A stretch of 42,245 nucleotides of DNA. It comes from Oscillospiraceae bacterium (GTDB lineage: Bacteria > Bacillota > Clostridia > Christensenellales > Aristaeellaceae). The notes beneath the pieces were generated by a model. That model made no database searches and was not told the origin of the DNA. It was given only the letters and a program-made list of their open reading frames with translations. Both the position numbers and the translations under genes were made by a program. Below, one piece after another: positions 25,121 through 33,318 of the stretch. The stretch's first letter is position 1, and the number at the start of each line of letters is the position of its first letter. Location: contig JAIRSO010000078.1 in the NCBI GenBank assembly GCA_031255415.1, positions 1 to 42,245 of the forward strand, read 5' to 3'.

Positions 25121-25471
25121 CTTTATGGTTCGCCCGCGTCCCGCCAGCCCCGCCGCGGCTCTCGCGGCGTTCACCAGTAACGCCGCTGCAAGCGCCCACG
25201 CGAACGAGTCTATCTCTACCCCGTCGATCCTCATCGCGCACGCGTAGAACAATCCCGCGTCTATGATGATACCCATCAGTCCCAGCGTTAACAGATTGAA
25301 CACGCCCAGCAGTATCCGCGCGACAGGCCGGAATAACGCGTACGCGACAGCTAACAGCACGCCAGCCGCAGCCGCGTGCTCCCAATCCGCGCAGCGTATG
25401 CCCGGCAGTATATACGCGCTGGCGACAGCCGCCGCGATCGTTCCCGCACACTTCCAAAGGAAACCGCGCAT
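25118..25471 (-). CDS. Holin-4 superfamily (YvlD-like) membrane protein
   Basis: 117 residues with four hydrophobic segments. The central FNLLTLGLMGIIIDAGLF motif is characteristic of the Phage_holin_4_2/YvlD family, which despite its name is widespread in bacterial chromosomes and not tied to phage. It ends in a basic tail (RGRTIK). It stands alone. Its function in bacteria is not established. Confidence 0.85.
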   Translation of the reverse strand: MRGFLWKCAGTIAAAVASAYILPGIRCADWEHAAAAGVLLAVAYALFRPVARILLGVFNLLTLGLMGIIIDAGLFYACAMRIDGVEIDSFAWALAAALLVNAARAAAGLAGRGRTIK

Positions 25472-25526
25472 GCGCTCGCATCCCTCCCGCGTTCAGTATA
25501 CCCGGCGCGCGATGGTTTATTTCCGG

Positions 25527-26492
25527 TCAAGGAATCGCGTCGGCGCGCCTTACCCCTTCCTCGATCCAACAGCTGAAGTAGGTTGACAGCGTCTCCGCCC
25601 AGTCCCGGCCCATATCGCGAAGCTGGAAGTACGCCTCGACATACTCCGTAAGGTACCAGAAAAACGAATGGTAACAATAATACGCCGCCCTGTCCATATT
25701 GATCGTATAACTAACGCCTTCGTCCAGCATAGCCTTCTCGAACGCGTCCCTCGCCCAGTCATACCATAGCGCGCCCATCCACGCGTCGCGCTCCGGCGGC
25801 GCGAGCACGGGATTATCCCAGTCCACCAGAGCGTACCTGTCTCCATTGACGATGATGTTCCCGCCCGCGTCCCCGTGCGTGATGAACCGGGGGCTAGTAT
25901 CGTTCGCGCATCGATCCGCGAACATCCGCAGCCGATCCCCGCGCCTGTCGAACTTCTCCCTATGCGAGTCGAACAGCCTTACTATCCGCGCGCTGGTCTG
26001 ATGATTATCACGAGCCAACCGCGCGTACTGGTTAAGATATACCCTCTCCGCGCGCGCTGAAAAATCCTCGGCGCGTATCGGCAGTCCGTCCGCGTTGACG
26101 GCGTATATCTTCGCCAGCATCCGATATTCCTCGCGCTTGGTACGCTCGTCCTGCGCGTTCTCGCCGTCGATCCAGCGGAACACGCCCAGCACCGCGTTAT
26201 CCCACCGCTTGAACAGCGCGCCGTCGTTCGCCTTGACAATCTCGCTGACGAAACCTATGCCGTTCGCGCGCAATCGCTCCAGAACGCTGAAGCCGCCGGC
26301 GTACAGCTCGCGGTACGGGGAGTAGTTCAGTTTCAGGAAATACGGTCCGTCCGGAGTATCCAGACGCCATGTCTCGCCGAAGAAGCCGCGCCGCGCCGGC
26401 GAGATATCCTCGGGATCGACCGGGTAAGTCCGGCGAATCCAGTCCATAAGAGCGCGCAGGTACGCGCGGCTCCGCTCGATTTTGTTGTACAT
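25527..26492 (-). CDS. APH/CotS-like phosphotransferase
   Basis: 321 residues from ATG 26492, preceded by AGGAAAG; the open frame upstream lacks a ribosome site. Kinase landmarks: FFGETWRLDT glycine-loop region, YFLKLNY with the ATP-binding Lys, THGDAGGNIIVN as the catalytic loop and LVDWDNP as the metal-binding Asp segment. The catalytic loop has three residues between Asp and Asn instead of the usual four. Similar kinases in Clostridia act on small molecules or, as CotS, belong to spore coats. The genomic context (CotH, spore-type proteins elsewhere) leaves both open. It is divergent from the unknown gene at 26681. Confidence 0.75.
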   Translation of the reverse strand: MYNKIERSRAYLRALMDWIRRTYPVDPEDISPARRGFFGETWRLDTPDGPYFLKLNYSPYRELYAGGFSVLERLRANGIGFVSEIVKANDGALFKRWDNAVLGVFRWIDGENAQDERTKREEYRMLAKIYAVNADGLPIRAEDFSARAERVYLNQYARLARDNHQTSARIVRLFDSHREKFDRRGDRLRMFADRCANDTSPRFITHGDAGGNIIVNGDRYALVDWDNPVLAPPERDAWMGALWYDWARDAFEKAMLDEGVSYTINMDRAAYYCYHSFFWYLTEYVEAYFQLRDMGRDWAETLSTYFSCWIEEGVRRADAIP

Positions 26493-26680
26493 CGCAGTCT
26501 TTCCTATCCGCGCGCCGGATATTTTTGGAGCCAACTCCGCTTGAATCAGTATAACGGACGGCTTGCCTTCATAAAGATGTGTCAGAGCAAGTCGGCAAAC
26601 CATTAGACGAGGCCACGGCCCGCCCGTTTGCCCGGCTTCGAGGCTGTGTCCTTGGTCTAATGAAAAGCGAGGTGCACCGC

Positions 26681-27568
26681 ATGCATCCGATGCTTCAAGT
26701 GCTGGCGCCGCCGGGCTTGCTATATGTCAACGGCCGGTTCTGTGGCGAAACGGACGGCGGCGGGATCCCGCTTACCCGCGACGGTGCCGTTTATTTGGAA
26801 TACAGGCCGCTGGAACCGCGCGTCCCATGCTCGGCGCTGAAACTGACGATGCGCGGCGGACTGCTGATCGACGGCGTTAGCGACGACGCTTACGCGGTGC
26901 AGTGGCCGGGCGGCCTGCTTGAGCTGGAGTTCCGGGGCGGCGAGGTCCCAGACGAGATCATTACGCACGCGCAACTAAAAACGCCGCTGGGCCAGCTGCG
27001 GCTGCTCGAGCGCCTGGGCGCGCTGAGCGTCGGCTACGAGGACGGCGGCGAGACCGAGCTGCCCGTGCAAGGCCCGTTCAGCGAACTGAACCTGCGCACC
27101 CAGCCCCACCCCACGATGCCGCTGGTGGCGGTATCCGGACAGGGCAGCGACGGCGCGTTTACATCGATGTGCCGCTTGAGCCACCCGCCCGAGATACTGC
27201 AGACGATTCAAGGCCGCGCTATCGACTGGGCGTTTGATACGTCGGCCGCGGTATCGCCAGCCGCGCGGATAGCCTCGCCCAGCCAGATCAGCCGCGAGTG
27301 GCTGGAACTGACGCTTGCGCAGGATCACAGCGGCGCGGCGCGGCTGCTGGCGAACAGCGCGTATCAGCAGCGCTTCGCGTCGTCGGTCGGCGCTTACGAG
27401 CAGATCGTGCCGCTTAGATACCCGGTGCCGGGACTCGCTCCGGTCGAGTGGGGCGCGCTCTCGCTTGCCGCGCAGCGCATCGGGCACGTGAGCGCGGTCG
27501 GGTTCGTCGGCGCGACGGACGGCGAGTCGTGGCGCATCGACCGCGTGATACCATACGCCGGAGCCTGA
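26681..27568 (+). CDS. Conserved-looking protein of unknown function
   Basis: 295 residues from ATG 26681; a GAGGTG site lies 6 bases upstream. The alternative ATG 26660 lacks a site. There is no signal peptide or membrane segment. The sequence is rich in beta-strand-like stretches (LLYVNGRFCGET, LELEFRGGEV) and Gly/Pro turns in the first half, and helical in the second (LELTLAQDHSGAARLLANSAYQQRF). I do not recognise the family. It is convergent with the BMP permease and shares a hairpin at the stop codons. Confidence 0.65.
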   Translation: MHPMLQVLAPPGLLYVNGRFCGETDGGGIPLTRDGAVYLEYRPLEPRVPCSALKLTMRGGLLIDGVSDDAYAVQWPGGLLELEFRGGEVPDEIITHAQLKTPLGQLRLLERLGALSVGYEDGGETELPVQGPFSELNLRTQPHPTMPLVAVSGQGSDGAFTSMCRLSHPPEILQTIQGRAIDWAFDTSAAVSPAARIASPSQISREWLELTLAQDHSGAARLLANSAYQQRFASSVGAYEQIVPLRYPVPGLAPVEWGALSLAAQRIGHVSAVGFVGATDGESWRIDRVIPYAGA

Positions 27569-27587
27569 CCGCGCGGGGACGCGGTCA
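27566..27587. terminator. Hairpin formed by two convergent stop codons
   Basis: TGACCGC (27566-27572) pairs with GCGGTCA (27581-27587). Its outer bases are the TGA of the plus-strand gene and the TGA of the minus-strand permease. A bidirectional end for both transcripts is likely, although no T-run is present. Confidence 0.5.
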
Positions 27588-28565
27588 TCTGCCGCCTTGA
27601 TCGTAAGGCACGCCGCTGGCGCGCGGCGCTTGCGAGCGCCTGCTGGTCAGCGCCAGCGCGGCAAGCGTTGCGGCATACGGTATCATCTTATATATATCGC
27701 TAGGTATGGGCAGCGACTTGAGCACGGGCACGCCCGAGTAAGCGGACGCGATCGTCTTCATCAACCCGAAGAACAACGCAGCCAAACATATCCTAGCCGG
27801 CCTCCACTGCCCGAATATCAACACCGCCAGCGCCAGGAATCCGTAACCGGATACCGTGGCGTTGAAGTCCGTTGACGTGGGTATCACGAACACCAGCCCG
27901 CCGATCCCTGCCAGCGCGCCGGATATCAGCACGCCCGCGTATCGCACCCGGTACACGTTCACGCCCACCGAATCCGCCGCCTGCGGATGCTCGCCGCACG
28001 CGCGCAGCCTCAATCCGAACTTAGTCTTATACAGCGCTATAGCCGAGACGATAAGTATCGCGAAACCCAGGTATGTGGTAAGATACGCGTTCTTAAACAA
28101 CAGCGGGCCGATAAACGGTATATCCCCCAACAGCGGCACGCTGGCAAGCCTAAACGTGTTCTTGAACTGCACCTGCTGGACATGGTTGTCCTGGAACGTG
28201 CGCGCGATGTATATCGCGATAGCCGGAGCCGCCATGTTGAGCGCCGCGCCGGATATGGTCTGGTCGCTTCGCAGACTGATCGACGCGTATGCGTGCGGCA
28301 GTGTGAACAGCATCCCGGACGCGGCCGCGGTTATCAGCGCGAGGCACAGCAATCCCTGTCCGCTCATCGAGTCCTGCAGATGGTTGACCATGAATAACGA
28401 CGTGAACGCGCCTATAACCATTATCCCCTCAAGAGCGATATTGACCACGCCCGCGCGCTCGGAGAACATCCCGCCCAGCGCGACGATCAACAGCGGCACG
28501 GAGAAGTACCACATCTGCTGAACCAGGAACACTATAACAGGCCACGCCCCGGCGAACCCGATCAT
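27585..28565 (-). CDS. BMP-type nucleoside ABC transporter, permease 2
   Basis: 326 residues from ATG 28565, which overlaps the stop of permease 1 (ATGA). The longer open frame is rejected because it would run far into permease 1. There are about 9-10 hydrophobic segments. The MFSERAGVVNIALEG and GLRLRACGEHPQAADSVGV motifs place it in the branched-chain/BMP permease group (YufQ/NupQ-like). With its partner it should form the membrane channel of a nucleoside importer. Confidence 0.9.
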   Translation of the reverse strand: MIGFAGAWPVIVFLVQQMWYFSVPLLIVALGGMFSERAGVVNIALEGIMVIGAFTSLFMVNHLQDSMSGQGLLCLALITAAASGMLFTLPHAYASISLRSDQTISGAALNMAAPAIAIYIARTFQDNHVQQVQFKNTFRLASVPLLGDIPFIGPLLFKNAYLTTYLGFAILIVSAIALYKTKFGLRLRACGEHPQAADSVGVNVYRVRYAGVLISGALAGIGGLVFVIPTSTDFNATVSGYGFLALAVLIFGQWRPARICLAALFFGLMKTIASAYSGVPVLKSLPIPSDIYKMIPYAATLAALALTSRRSQAPRASGVPYDQGGR

Positions 28566-29716
28566 ACAGGCTCCTCCCCCGCGCCGCGCGCGCGCTTGTC
28601 CGCGCGCCGGTTCAATCGCGAGCGCAAAGCGTCTATCGCCTGTCTCATCAGCAGCGCGAACGCGGAAAAGTATATTATCACGGCGATGATAACGTCGATA
28701 ATCTGCGGCATATACTCCAGCCTCTGCAGATAGTATCCGCCTTGATCGATATACGCCACAAACAGCGCGGAGAATATTATGCCGATAGGGTTGGATAATC
28801 CCAGCAGCGCGACCGGGATCCCGTTGAATCCCTGCGCCAGCAGGGTCTCGACGACCGTGATATGCAGTCCTCCCGCCGGAGCCAGGAACATCAGCCCGCC
28901 CGCGATCCCGGACAACCCTCCCGCTATCGCCAGCGAGAGCATTACGCCGCGTTTTTCCCGAATGCCCGCGTATCTGCTGGCGAACCGGTTCAGGCCGCAC
29001 GCCTTCAGCTCGTAGCCGAAAACGGTTCTGTTCAGCACTACGTGCATGGCTATCGCCAGTATCAGCGCGATGAATATCCCGGCGTTCACGCTGGACGCGT
29101 CGTGGAAGCGACCCTTCAGGCTGAAGAATATATTGTCCAGCCCGGCCTTGGGTATCGCGGCGCGCGTCATGTCGATCGTTTGATTCTTGAGCGGATCGTA
29201 TACGTTGGAGTTCTTTATCAGATAGTTAACGCCGTACATGCCGATATAGTTGCACATGATGCACGCTATCACCTCGTGCACGTTCAGCATAGCCTTGAAC
29301 AATCCCGGTATCGCGCCCCACAGCGTGCCGGCTAGCGCCGCCGCCAGCAGAGCCGCCGCCCACAATAACGGGGGCGGTACGAACGAGGCGTTGGTTCCCA
29401 CCCATATCCCCGCGAACGCGCCCACGATCATCTGCCCCGGAGCGCCTATGTTGAACAATCCCGTCTTGAAACAGAATCCCACCGACAGCCCCGTCAGTAT
29501 CAAGGGCGTGGCGTAGTACAGCACCTGCCCGATACCCTTCATGCCGCCGTTGAACCCGCCCATCGCGATAACGCCCAGCCCGCGAACGGCCTGGGCTGGG
29601 TTGGTCGCCAGCAGTATGGCGAATCCCACGGCTAAGCCGACCAGGATCGCTATGATCGAGGAGGCCGCGCTGGCGAGTCCCGCGCCTAGCGGGGCGAACC
29701 GTCCGCGTCTATCCAT
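28562..29716 (-). CDS. BMP-type nucleoside ABC transporter, permease 1
   Basis: 384 residues with about 9-10 hydrophobic segments. Features of the YufP/NupP group are KTGLFNIGAPGQM, the GYELKACGLNRFASRYAG loop that contacts the ATPase, and SGIAGGLMFLA. It starts five bases after the ATPase stop and overlaps permease 2 by four bases. The N-terminus is basic (MDRRGRF), typical for an inner-membrane start. Confidence 0.9.
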   Translation of the reverse strand: MDRRGRFAPLGAGLASAASSIIAILVGLAVGFAILLATNPAQAVRGLGVIAMGGFNGGMKGIGQVLYYATPLILTGLSVGFCFKTGLFNIGAPGQMIVGAFAGIWVGTNASFVPPPLLWAAALLAAALAGTLWGAIPGLFKAMLNVHEVIACIMCNYIGMYGVNYLIKNSNVYDPLKNQTIDMTRAAIPKAGLDNIFFSLKGRFHDASSVNAGIFIALILAIAMHVVLNRTVFGYELKACGLNRFASRYAGIREKRGVMLSLAIAGGLSGIAGGLMFLAPAGGLHITVVETLLAQGFNGIPVALLGLSNPIGIIFSALFVAYIDQGGYYLQRLEYMPQIIDVIIAVIIYFSAFALLMRQAIDALRSRLNRRADKRARGAGEEPV

Positions 29717-29721
29717 ATCCG

Positions 29722-31263
29722 TCAGTCAACCCGCTTTCCCGATCCGGCCATGCGCAGCCCCAGTTCCCGCGCGTCGGCCTTAACGCCGTCGAACTCCGCC
29801 GCGAACGCGCCTTCATATATAACAAAAATCCTGTCCGACATGGCTAGCGCCTCGTCCAGATCCAGCGTGACGAGCAGTATCGCCTTGCCTTCGTCCCTGG
29901 CGGCTAACAGCCGCCGATGTATGTATTCCGCAGCGCCCACGTCCAGCCCGCGCGTAGGCTGAACCGCGATTAATACGTTGGGCAGTTCGCTTATCTCCCG
30001 CGCGATGATCGCCTTTTGCTGGTTCCCGCCCGACAGGCTCCGGGCGCGCGTGGCGGGACCTTGAGCCGCCCTCACGTCGAAGCCGCGCATCAGCCGCTCC
30101 GCGTGGGCGCGCATAACCGCGAACGACAGGAACCCGCGCCGTTGGAACGGACTGCGGAAGTAACTCTTAAGGGCAAGGTTCTCCTCGACAGAATAATCCA
30201 GCACCAGCCCGTAGCGCTGCCTATCCTCCGGGATGTGAGCCAGCCCCAGCATATTCCGCGCGCGGACGGGCGAGCGCGTGACGTCTTTCCCGGCTATGTA
30301 TATCCGCCCGGCGTCCGCCGGGATCAATCCCGCCAGCGCGTAGGCCAGCTCGCTCTGCCCGTTGCCGTCCACGCCCGCGACGCAGACTATCTCCCCGCCG
30401 TATACCTCGAACGATACGTCCCGTACCAGCGGCTTCTGCTGCCTCCCCGACTTGACGGTCAGCCTCTCGACTCGAAGCATCGGGCTTGGCGACGGCTTCG
30501 CCGGGGTTTTATCGATACTGAAATCCACCCTGCGCCCGACCATTAACTCGCTCATCGTCTCGACGGACGTATCCTTGACGATCATCGTCCCTACCGAGCG
30601 TCCTTTGCGCAGTACGGTGCAGCGCTGGGCGGTCTGTTTAATCTCGTTGAGTTTGTGCGTGATGAACAGTATTGACTTGCCCTCGTCGGCTAGGCTGCGC
30701 ATGATGCGCGTCAGATCGCCTATCTCGCCGGGGGTGAGCACGGCGGTCGGCTCGTCGAATATGAGTATCTCGTTTTCGCGGTAGAGCATCTTGAGTATCT
30801 CTACGCGCTGCTGCGCGCCAACCGTGCTGTCCTCTATCTTCGCGTCGGGATCGATCCGCAGTCCGTATTTTTCGGATAGGGCGAGAACCTGCCGCCTCGC
30901 TTGATCCGTGCGCAGCAGTCCCAAGCGCGTCGGCTCCATGCCCATCACGATGTTTTCAAGCGCGGTAAAGTTATGCACCAGCTTGAAGTGCTGGTGCACC
31001 ATGCCTATACCCAGCGCGTTAGCGGCGTTGGGTCCTGATATGGATACGGCGCGCCCGTTTTTCAGTATAACGCCTTTGTCCGGCCTGTACAGGCCGAACA
31101 GTATGCTCATCAGAGTGGACTTGCCCGCGCCGTTCTCGCCCAGCAGGGCGTGAATCTCGCCTCGGCGCAGCCTCAGCGTGATATCGTCGTTCGCGCGCAC
31201 GCCTGGGAAGTCCTTTGTTATCCCCAGCATCTCGATGATGAAATTATCGGGGGCGTTATTCAT
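29722..31263 (-). CDS. BMP-type nucleoside ABC transporter, double ATP-binding protein
   Basis: 513 residues with two ATPase domains, as in NupO/YufO and RbsA. Domain 1 has Walker A GENGAGKST, a VGAQQRVEI signature and Walker B ILIFDEP. Domain 2 has a modified P-loop (GVDGNGQSELA) and the signature LSGGNQQK. The ATG at 31263 has no strong ribosome site; MLGITKDF, 11 codons on, is a possible alternative. It is separated from the binding-protein gene by a hairpin, which could lower its expression relative to that gene. Confidence 0.92.
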   Translation of the reverse strand: MNNAPDNFIIEMLGITKDFPGVRANDDITLRLRRGEIHALLGENGAGKSTLMSILFGLYRPDKGVILKNGRAVSISGPNAANALGIGMVHQHFKLVHNFTALENIVMGMEPTRLGLLRTDQARRQVLALSEKYGLRIDPDAKIEDSTVGAQQRVEILKMLYRENEILIFDEPTAVLTPGEIGDLTRIMRSLADEGKSILFITHKLNEIKQTAQRCTVLRKGRSVGTMIVKDTSVETMSELMVGRRVDFSIDKTPAKPSPSPMLRVERLTVKSGRQQKPLVRDVSFEVYGGEIVCVAGVDGNGQSELAYALAGLIPADAGRIYIAGKDVTRSPVRARNMLGLAHIPEDRQRYGLVLDYSVEENLALKSYFRSPFQRRGFLSFAVMRAHAERLMRGFDVRAAQGPATRARSLSGGNQQKAIIAREISELPNVLIAVQPTRGLDVGAAEYIHRRLLAARDEGKAILLVTLDLDEALAMSDRIFVIYEGAFAAEFDGVKADARELGLRMAGSGKRVD

Positions 31264-31279
31264 TATAACACACCATAAC

Positions 31280-31319
31280 GCGATCGGGGACGGCTCCTTG
31301 GAACCGCCCCCCGTATCGC
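31280..31319 (-). terminator. Attenuating hairpin between binding-protein and ATPase genes
   Basis: The arms around GCGAT-CGGGG-CGG and CCG-CCCCCCG-ATCGC form a long GC-rich stem in the 60-base gap. There is no T-run, so partial termination or 3'-end protection of the binding-protein message is the likely role, as is common in ABC importer operons. Confidence 0.5.
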
Positions 31320-31323
31320 GCCG

Positions 31324-32397
31324 TTATTTAACCGCGGTCACTATTATATATTCAGACGAGAGATCCTCCGGGTTGTCCGTATCCGCGTCCGTTTTAAGGG
31401 TGATCTCGCCGGATACCAGTTTGGCGTATATCGCGTCGTAATCCTCTTGCGAGAACGTCTTGAAGCGGCTGGATTCCATGGGCAGTTCCACGCCGCCGCG
31501 ATCCGCGCCGACCAGCAGGCTCTGCCCGCCGGGGAACTCGTCCTTATACGCCGCGTCTATCGACTGGTACACCAGCTCGCGCAGAGCCTTCGCGGCGGAG
31601 GTTATCACGCGCTCGGACTCGCCGGACTGATCCACGTCCACGCCTACCACCCATTTATCCTGCGAGGCCTCGGCGGCAGCCATCGCGCTGTTGCCCAGCT
31701 TGCCGCCGCAGCCGAAGATGACCTCTACGCCGTCGTTGAACCATGTAGCCGCCAGCGCCTGGGCTTCAGGCGTAGCCGCGAACACGCCCGTGTAATTATA
31801 GTTGATGGTCAGTCCGTCCACGCCCATTTCCTTAGCCGCGTACTCCGCGCCCTGCACGAATCCGTAGCCGAAGCGTATGACCGCCGGTACCGCCATGCCG
31901 CCCATGAATCCCAGTTTGGTGAAGCCGTCCTTCACGACCGCGTATCCTGCGAGGAATCCCGACTGCTCCTCGGCGTACTGGATTCCCACCGTGTTGCTTT
32001 CGGTGCGGTATTCCAAATAATCCGCGCTGTGCGGATATCCGTCGATGAGTACGAACTTAACGTCCGGGTACATATCCTGCGCGATGAACACGGGGGTTTC
32101 GAACAGATAGCCGGGCGTGACGACCAGGGTCGCGCCAGCCTCGACCGCCAGTTGGATGCTGTCCAGGTACGCGTCGTCGGACTGTTCTTTCGGCTGATAA
32201 TACTTGTGGGTAACGCCGTGCTCCTGCGCGTACTGCACGAGGCCTTCCCAGCTGCCTTGATTAAACGAGCGGTCGTCGATCGTGCCCAGGTCGGTGACGA
32301 GAGCCAGCTCATAGGTCTGCGACGATGCGAACGCCATAACGGGTGTTAACGCCGCCGCCAGCATTGCGGCCAGCAGGATGGATAAGAGTTTCTTCAT
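31324..32397 (-). CDS. BMP-family substrate-binding protein, probably nucleoside
   Basis: 357 residues from ATG 32397, with GAGGAGA 7 bases upstream. The signal peptide MKKLLSILLAAML ends near AFASS. No Cys follows, so the lipobox expected for a Gram-positive binding protein is missing and signal peptidase I cleavage is predicted. Family features are LVTDLGTIDDRSFNQGSWEG at the N-terminus and WVVGVDVDQSGES in the second half, as in PnrA/BmpA/Med-type proteins that bind nucleosides. It is the first gene of the four-gene importer operon and has its own promoter. Confidence 0.9.
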   Translation of the reverse strand: MKKLLSILLAAMLAAALTPVMAFASSQTYELALVTDLGTIDDRSFNQGSWEGLVQYAQEHGVTHKYYQPKEQSDDAYLDSIQLAVEAGATLVVTPGYLFETPVFIAQDMYPDVKFVLIDGYPHSADYLEYRTESNTVGIQYAEEQSGFLAGYAVVKDGFTKLGFMGGMAVPAVIRFGYGFVQGAEYAAKEMGVDGLTINYNYTGVFAATPEAQALAATWFNDGVEVIFGCGGKLGNSAMAAAEASQDKWVVGVDVDQSGESERVITSAAKALRELVYQSIDAAYKDEFPGGQSLLVGADRGGVELPMESSRFKTFSQEDYDAIYAKLVSGEITLKTDADTDNPEDLSSEYIIVTAVK

Positions 32398-32447
32398 CAG
32401 GGTATCTCCTCTCGCGATTGGGTTGATTGATAGGTGATCGTGTATAT

Positions 32448-32476
32448 ATGTTATCTGCACGCGTCGGCATTGTCAA
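32448..32476 (-). promoter_or_regulatory. Promoter of the BMP transporter operon
   Basis: On the minus strand a perfect -35 TTGACA (32476-32471) is followed after 17 bases by TAACAT (32453-32448). The leader to ATG 32397 is only about 45 bases, too short for a purine riboswitch. Confidence 0.7.
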
Positions 32477-32568
32477 GAGGGGAAACTCAAGGGAAGGGGG
32501 CGTGCCTAGGGTTGAGAAACGCGAAGCGACAAAACCCGCCAAACTTCCGTTTAATCCGCGCAATGAAA

Positions 32569-32594
32569 AGAACCCCGGCGTTCGCCGGGGTTCT
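32569..32594 (-). terminator. Intrinsic terminator of the small Cys/Gly-rich gene
   Basis: AGAACCCCGGCG (32569-32580) pairs perfectly with CGCCGGGGTTCT (32583-32594). On the minus strand the stem is followed by TTTTC. It lies 32 bases after the stop of the gene at 32626. Confidence 0.85.
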
Positions 32595-32625
32595 ATGTAT
32601 CTCAGCTTTAGTGCGGGTATGTCTG

Positions 32626-32859
32626 TTATGGTCCGGGCGCGAACGTGACTCCGCGGCAAAAATCGGGGATCGGGATGAAACAGCGGCTGTCATACAGACC
32701 GGGGCCGGCGGGGATGCCGCCCTGACCGCAGCAATTCTCATTGCCATAGCCATAGAATCCGCCAGACGTGTTGAGGCTTCCGCCGCACACGCTGCACGCG
32801 CAACCGCTCTGGTTGCCGCTTCCATAATAGCTATTGTAGTAACCGCAAGACTGTGCCAT
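32626..32859 (-). CDS. Small Gly/Tyr/Cys-rich protein, spore-coat-like
   Basis: 77 residues. ATG 32859 is preceded by GGAAGGAAG, and a perfect terminator follows the gene, so it is very probably real. The first 45 residues are rich in Gly, Tyr, Ser, Asn and Cys (CGYYNSYYGSG, CACSVCGG, ENCCGQGG); the end has Pro and two further Cys. There is no signal peptide or membrane segment. Composition resembles small cross-linkable spore-coat proteins; this is inference without a family match. Confidence 0.7.
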   Translation of the reverse strand: MAQSCGYYNSYYGSGNQSGCACSVCGGSLNTSGGFYGYGNENCCGQGGIPAGPGLYDSRCFIPIPDFCRGVTFAPGP

Positions 32860-33318
32860 AAATTGACTTCCTTCCTGTCAGATATTTTTGTCGTCGGCTC
32901 GCGGCCGTCTGATCGGCGATCGATCGTGGATCAGCCCCCGCGCGCTCTCTTTGGCGACGGACGCGCGCGGCGCCGCGTCCGTACTAAGTGTTCCGCCTGG
33001 CTCGCCAGACGGCCGCCGCCTTTGGCGGGGCGCTTTCCCGCTTCCCTAATATGGGTATGTGGGACACGGTCGCCGCGTTACGCGCCGCGGGCGGTTAACC
33101 GGAAAATGTACAACGCTTCCGTGATTCGATATAGTCCTCGTTTGTGTATAGGGAACCGTTATCTTAAGTAGCGCTCGCGCTTTATCATCTGTTACGAGGC
33201 GGTTTGAACGGCTCCGATCCCGACGCCAGGCGGGGCGATTGAGAAGACCTCTCTTTTGTAATCCTGGCTTCGGGAGCCGGATCGTCCATGATCCGCGCCG
33301 GAGGGGTGCTGGGTCGCG
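32860..33318. other. 459-base intergenic region without a recognised gene
   Basis: It lies between the small Cys-rich gene and the beta-helix gene, both on the minus strand. It holds a 7-bp GC stem near 32958-32980 and short inverted repeats, but no reading frame with a ribosome site and no clear promoter. The promoter of the small gene must lie here; a sporulation-type promoter may be why it is not obvious. Confidence 0.5.

Noticed and set aside
25118-25471. Prophage signature from the holin-like gene
   Set aside because: The Phage_holin_4_2/YvlD family is common in chromosomes and no phage genes are nearby.
28566-29000. N-terminal extension of permease 2
   Set aside because: It runs through the other permease in another frame; ATG 28565 overlaps the previous stop in the usual ATGA manner.
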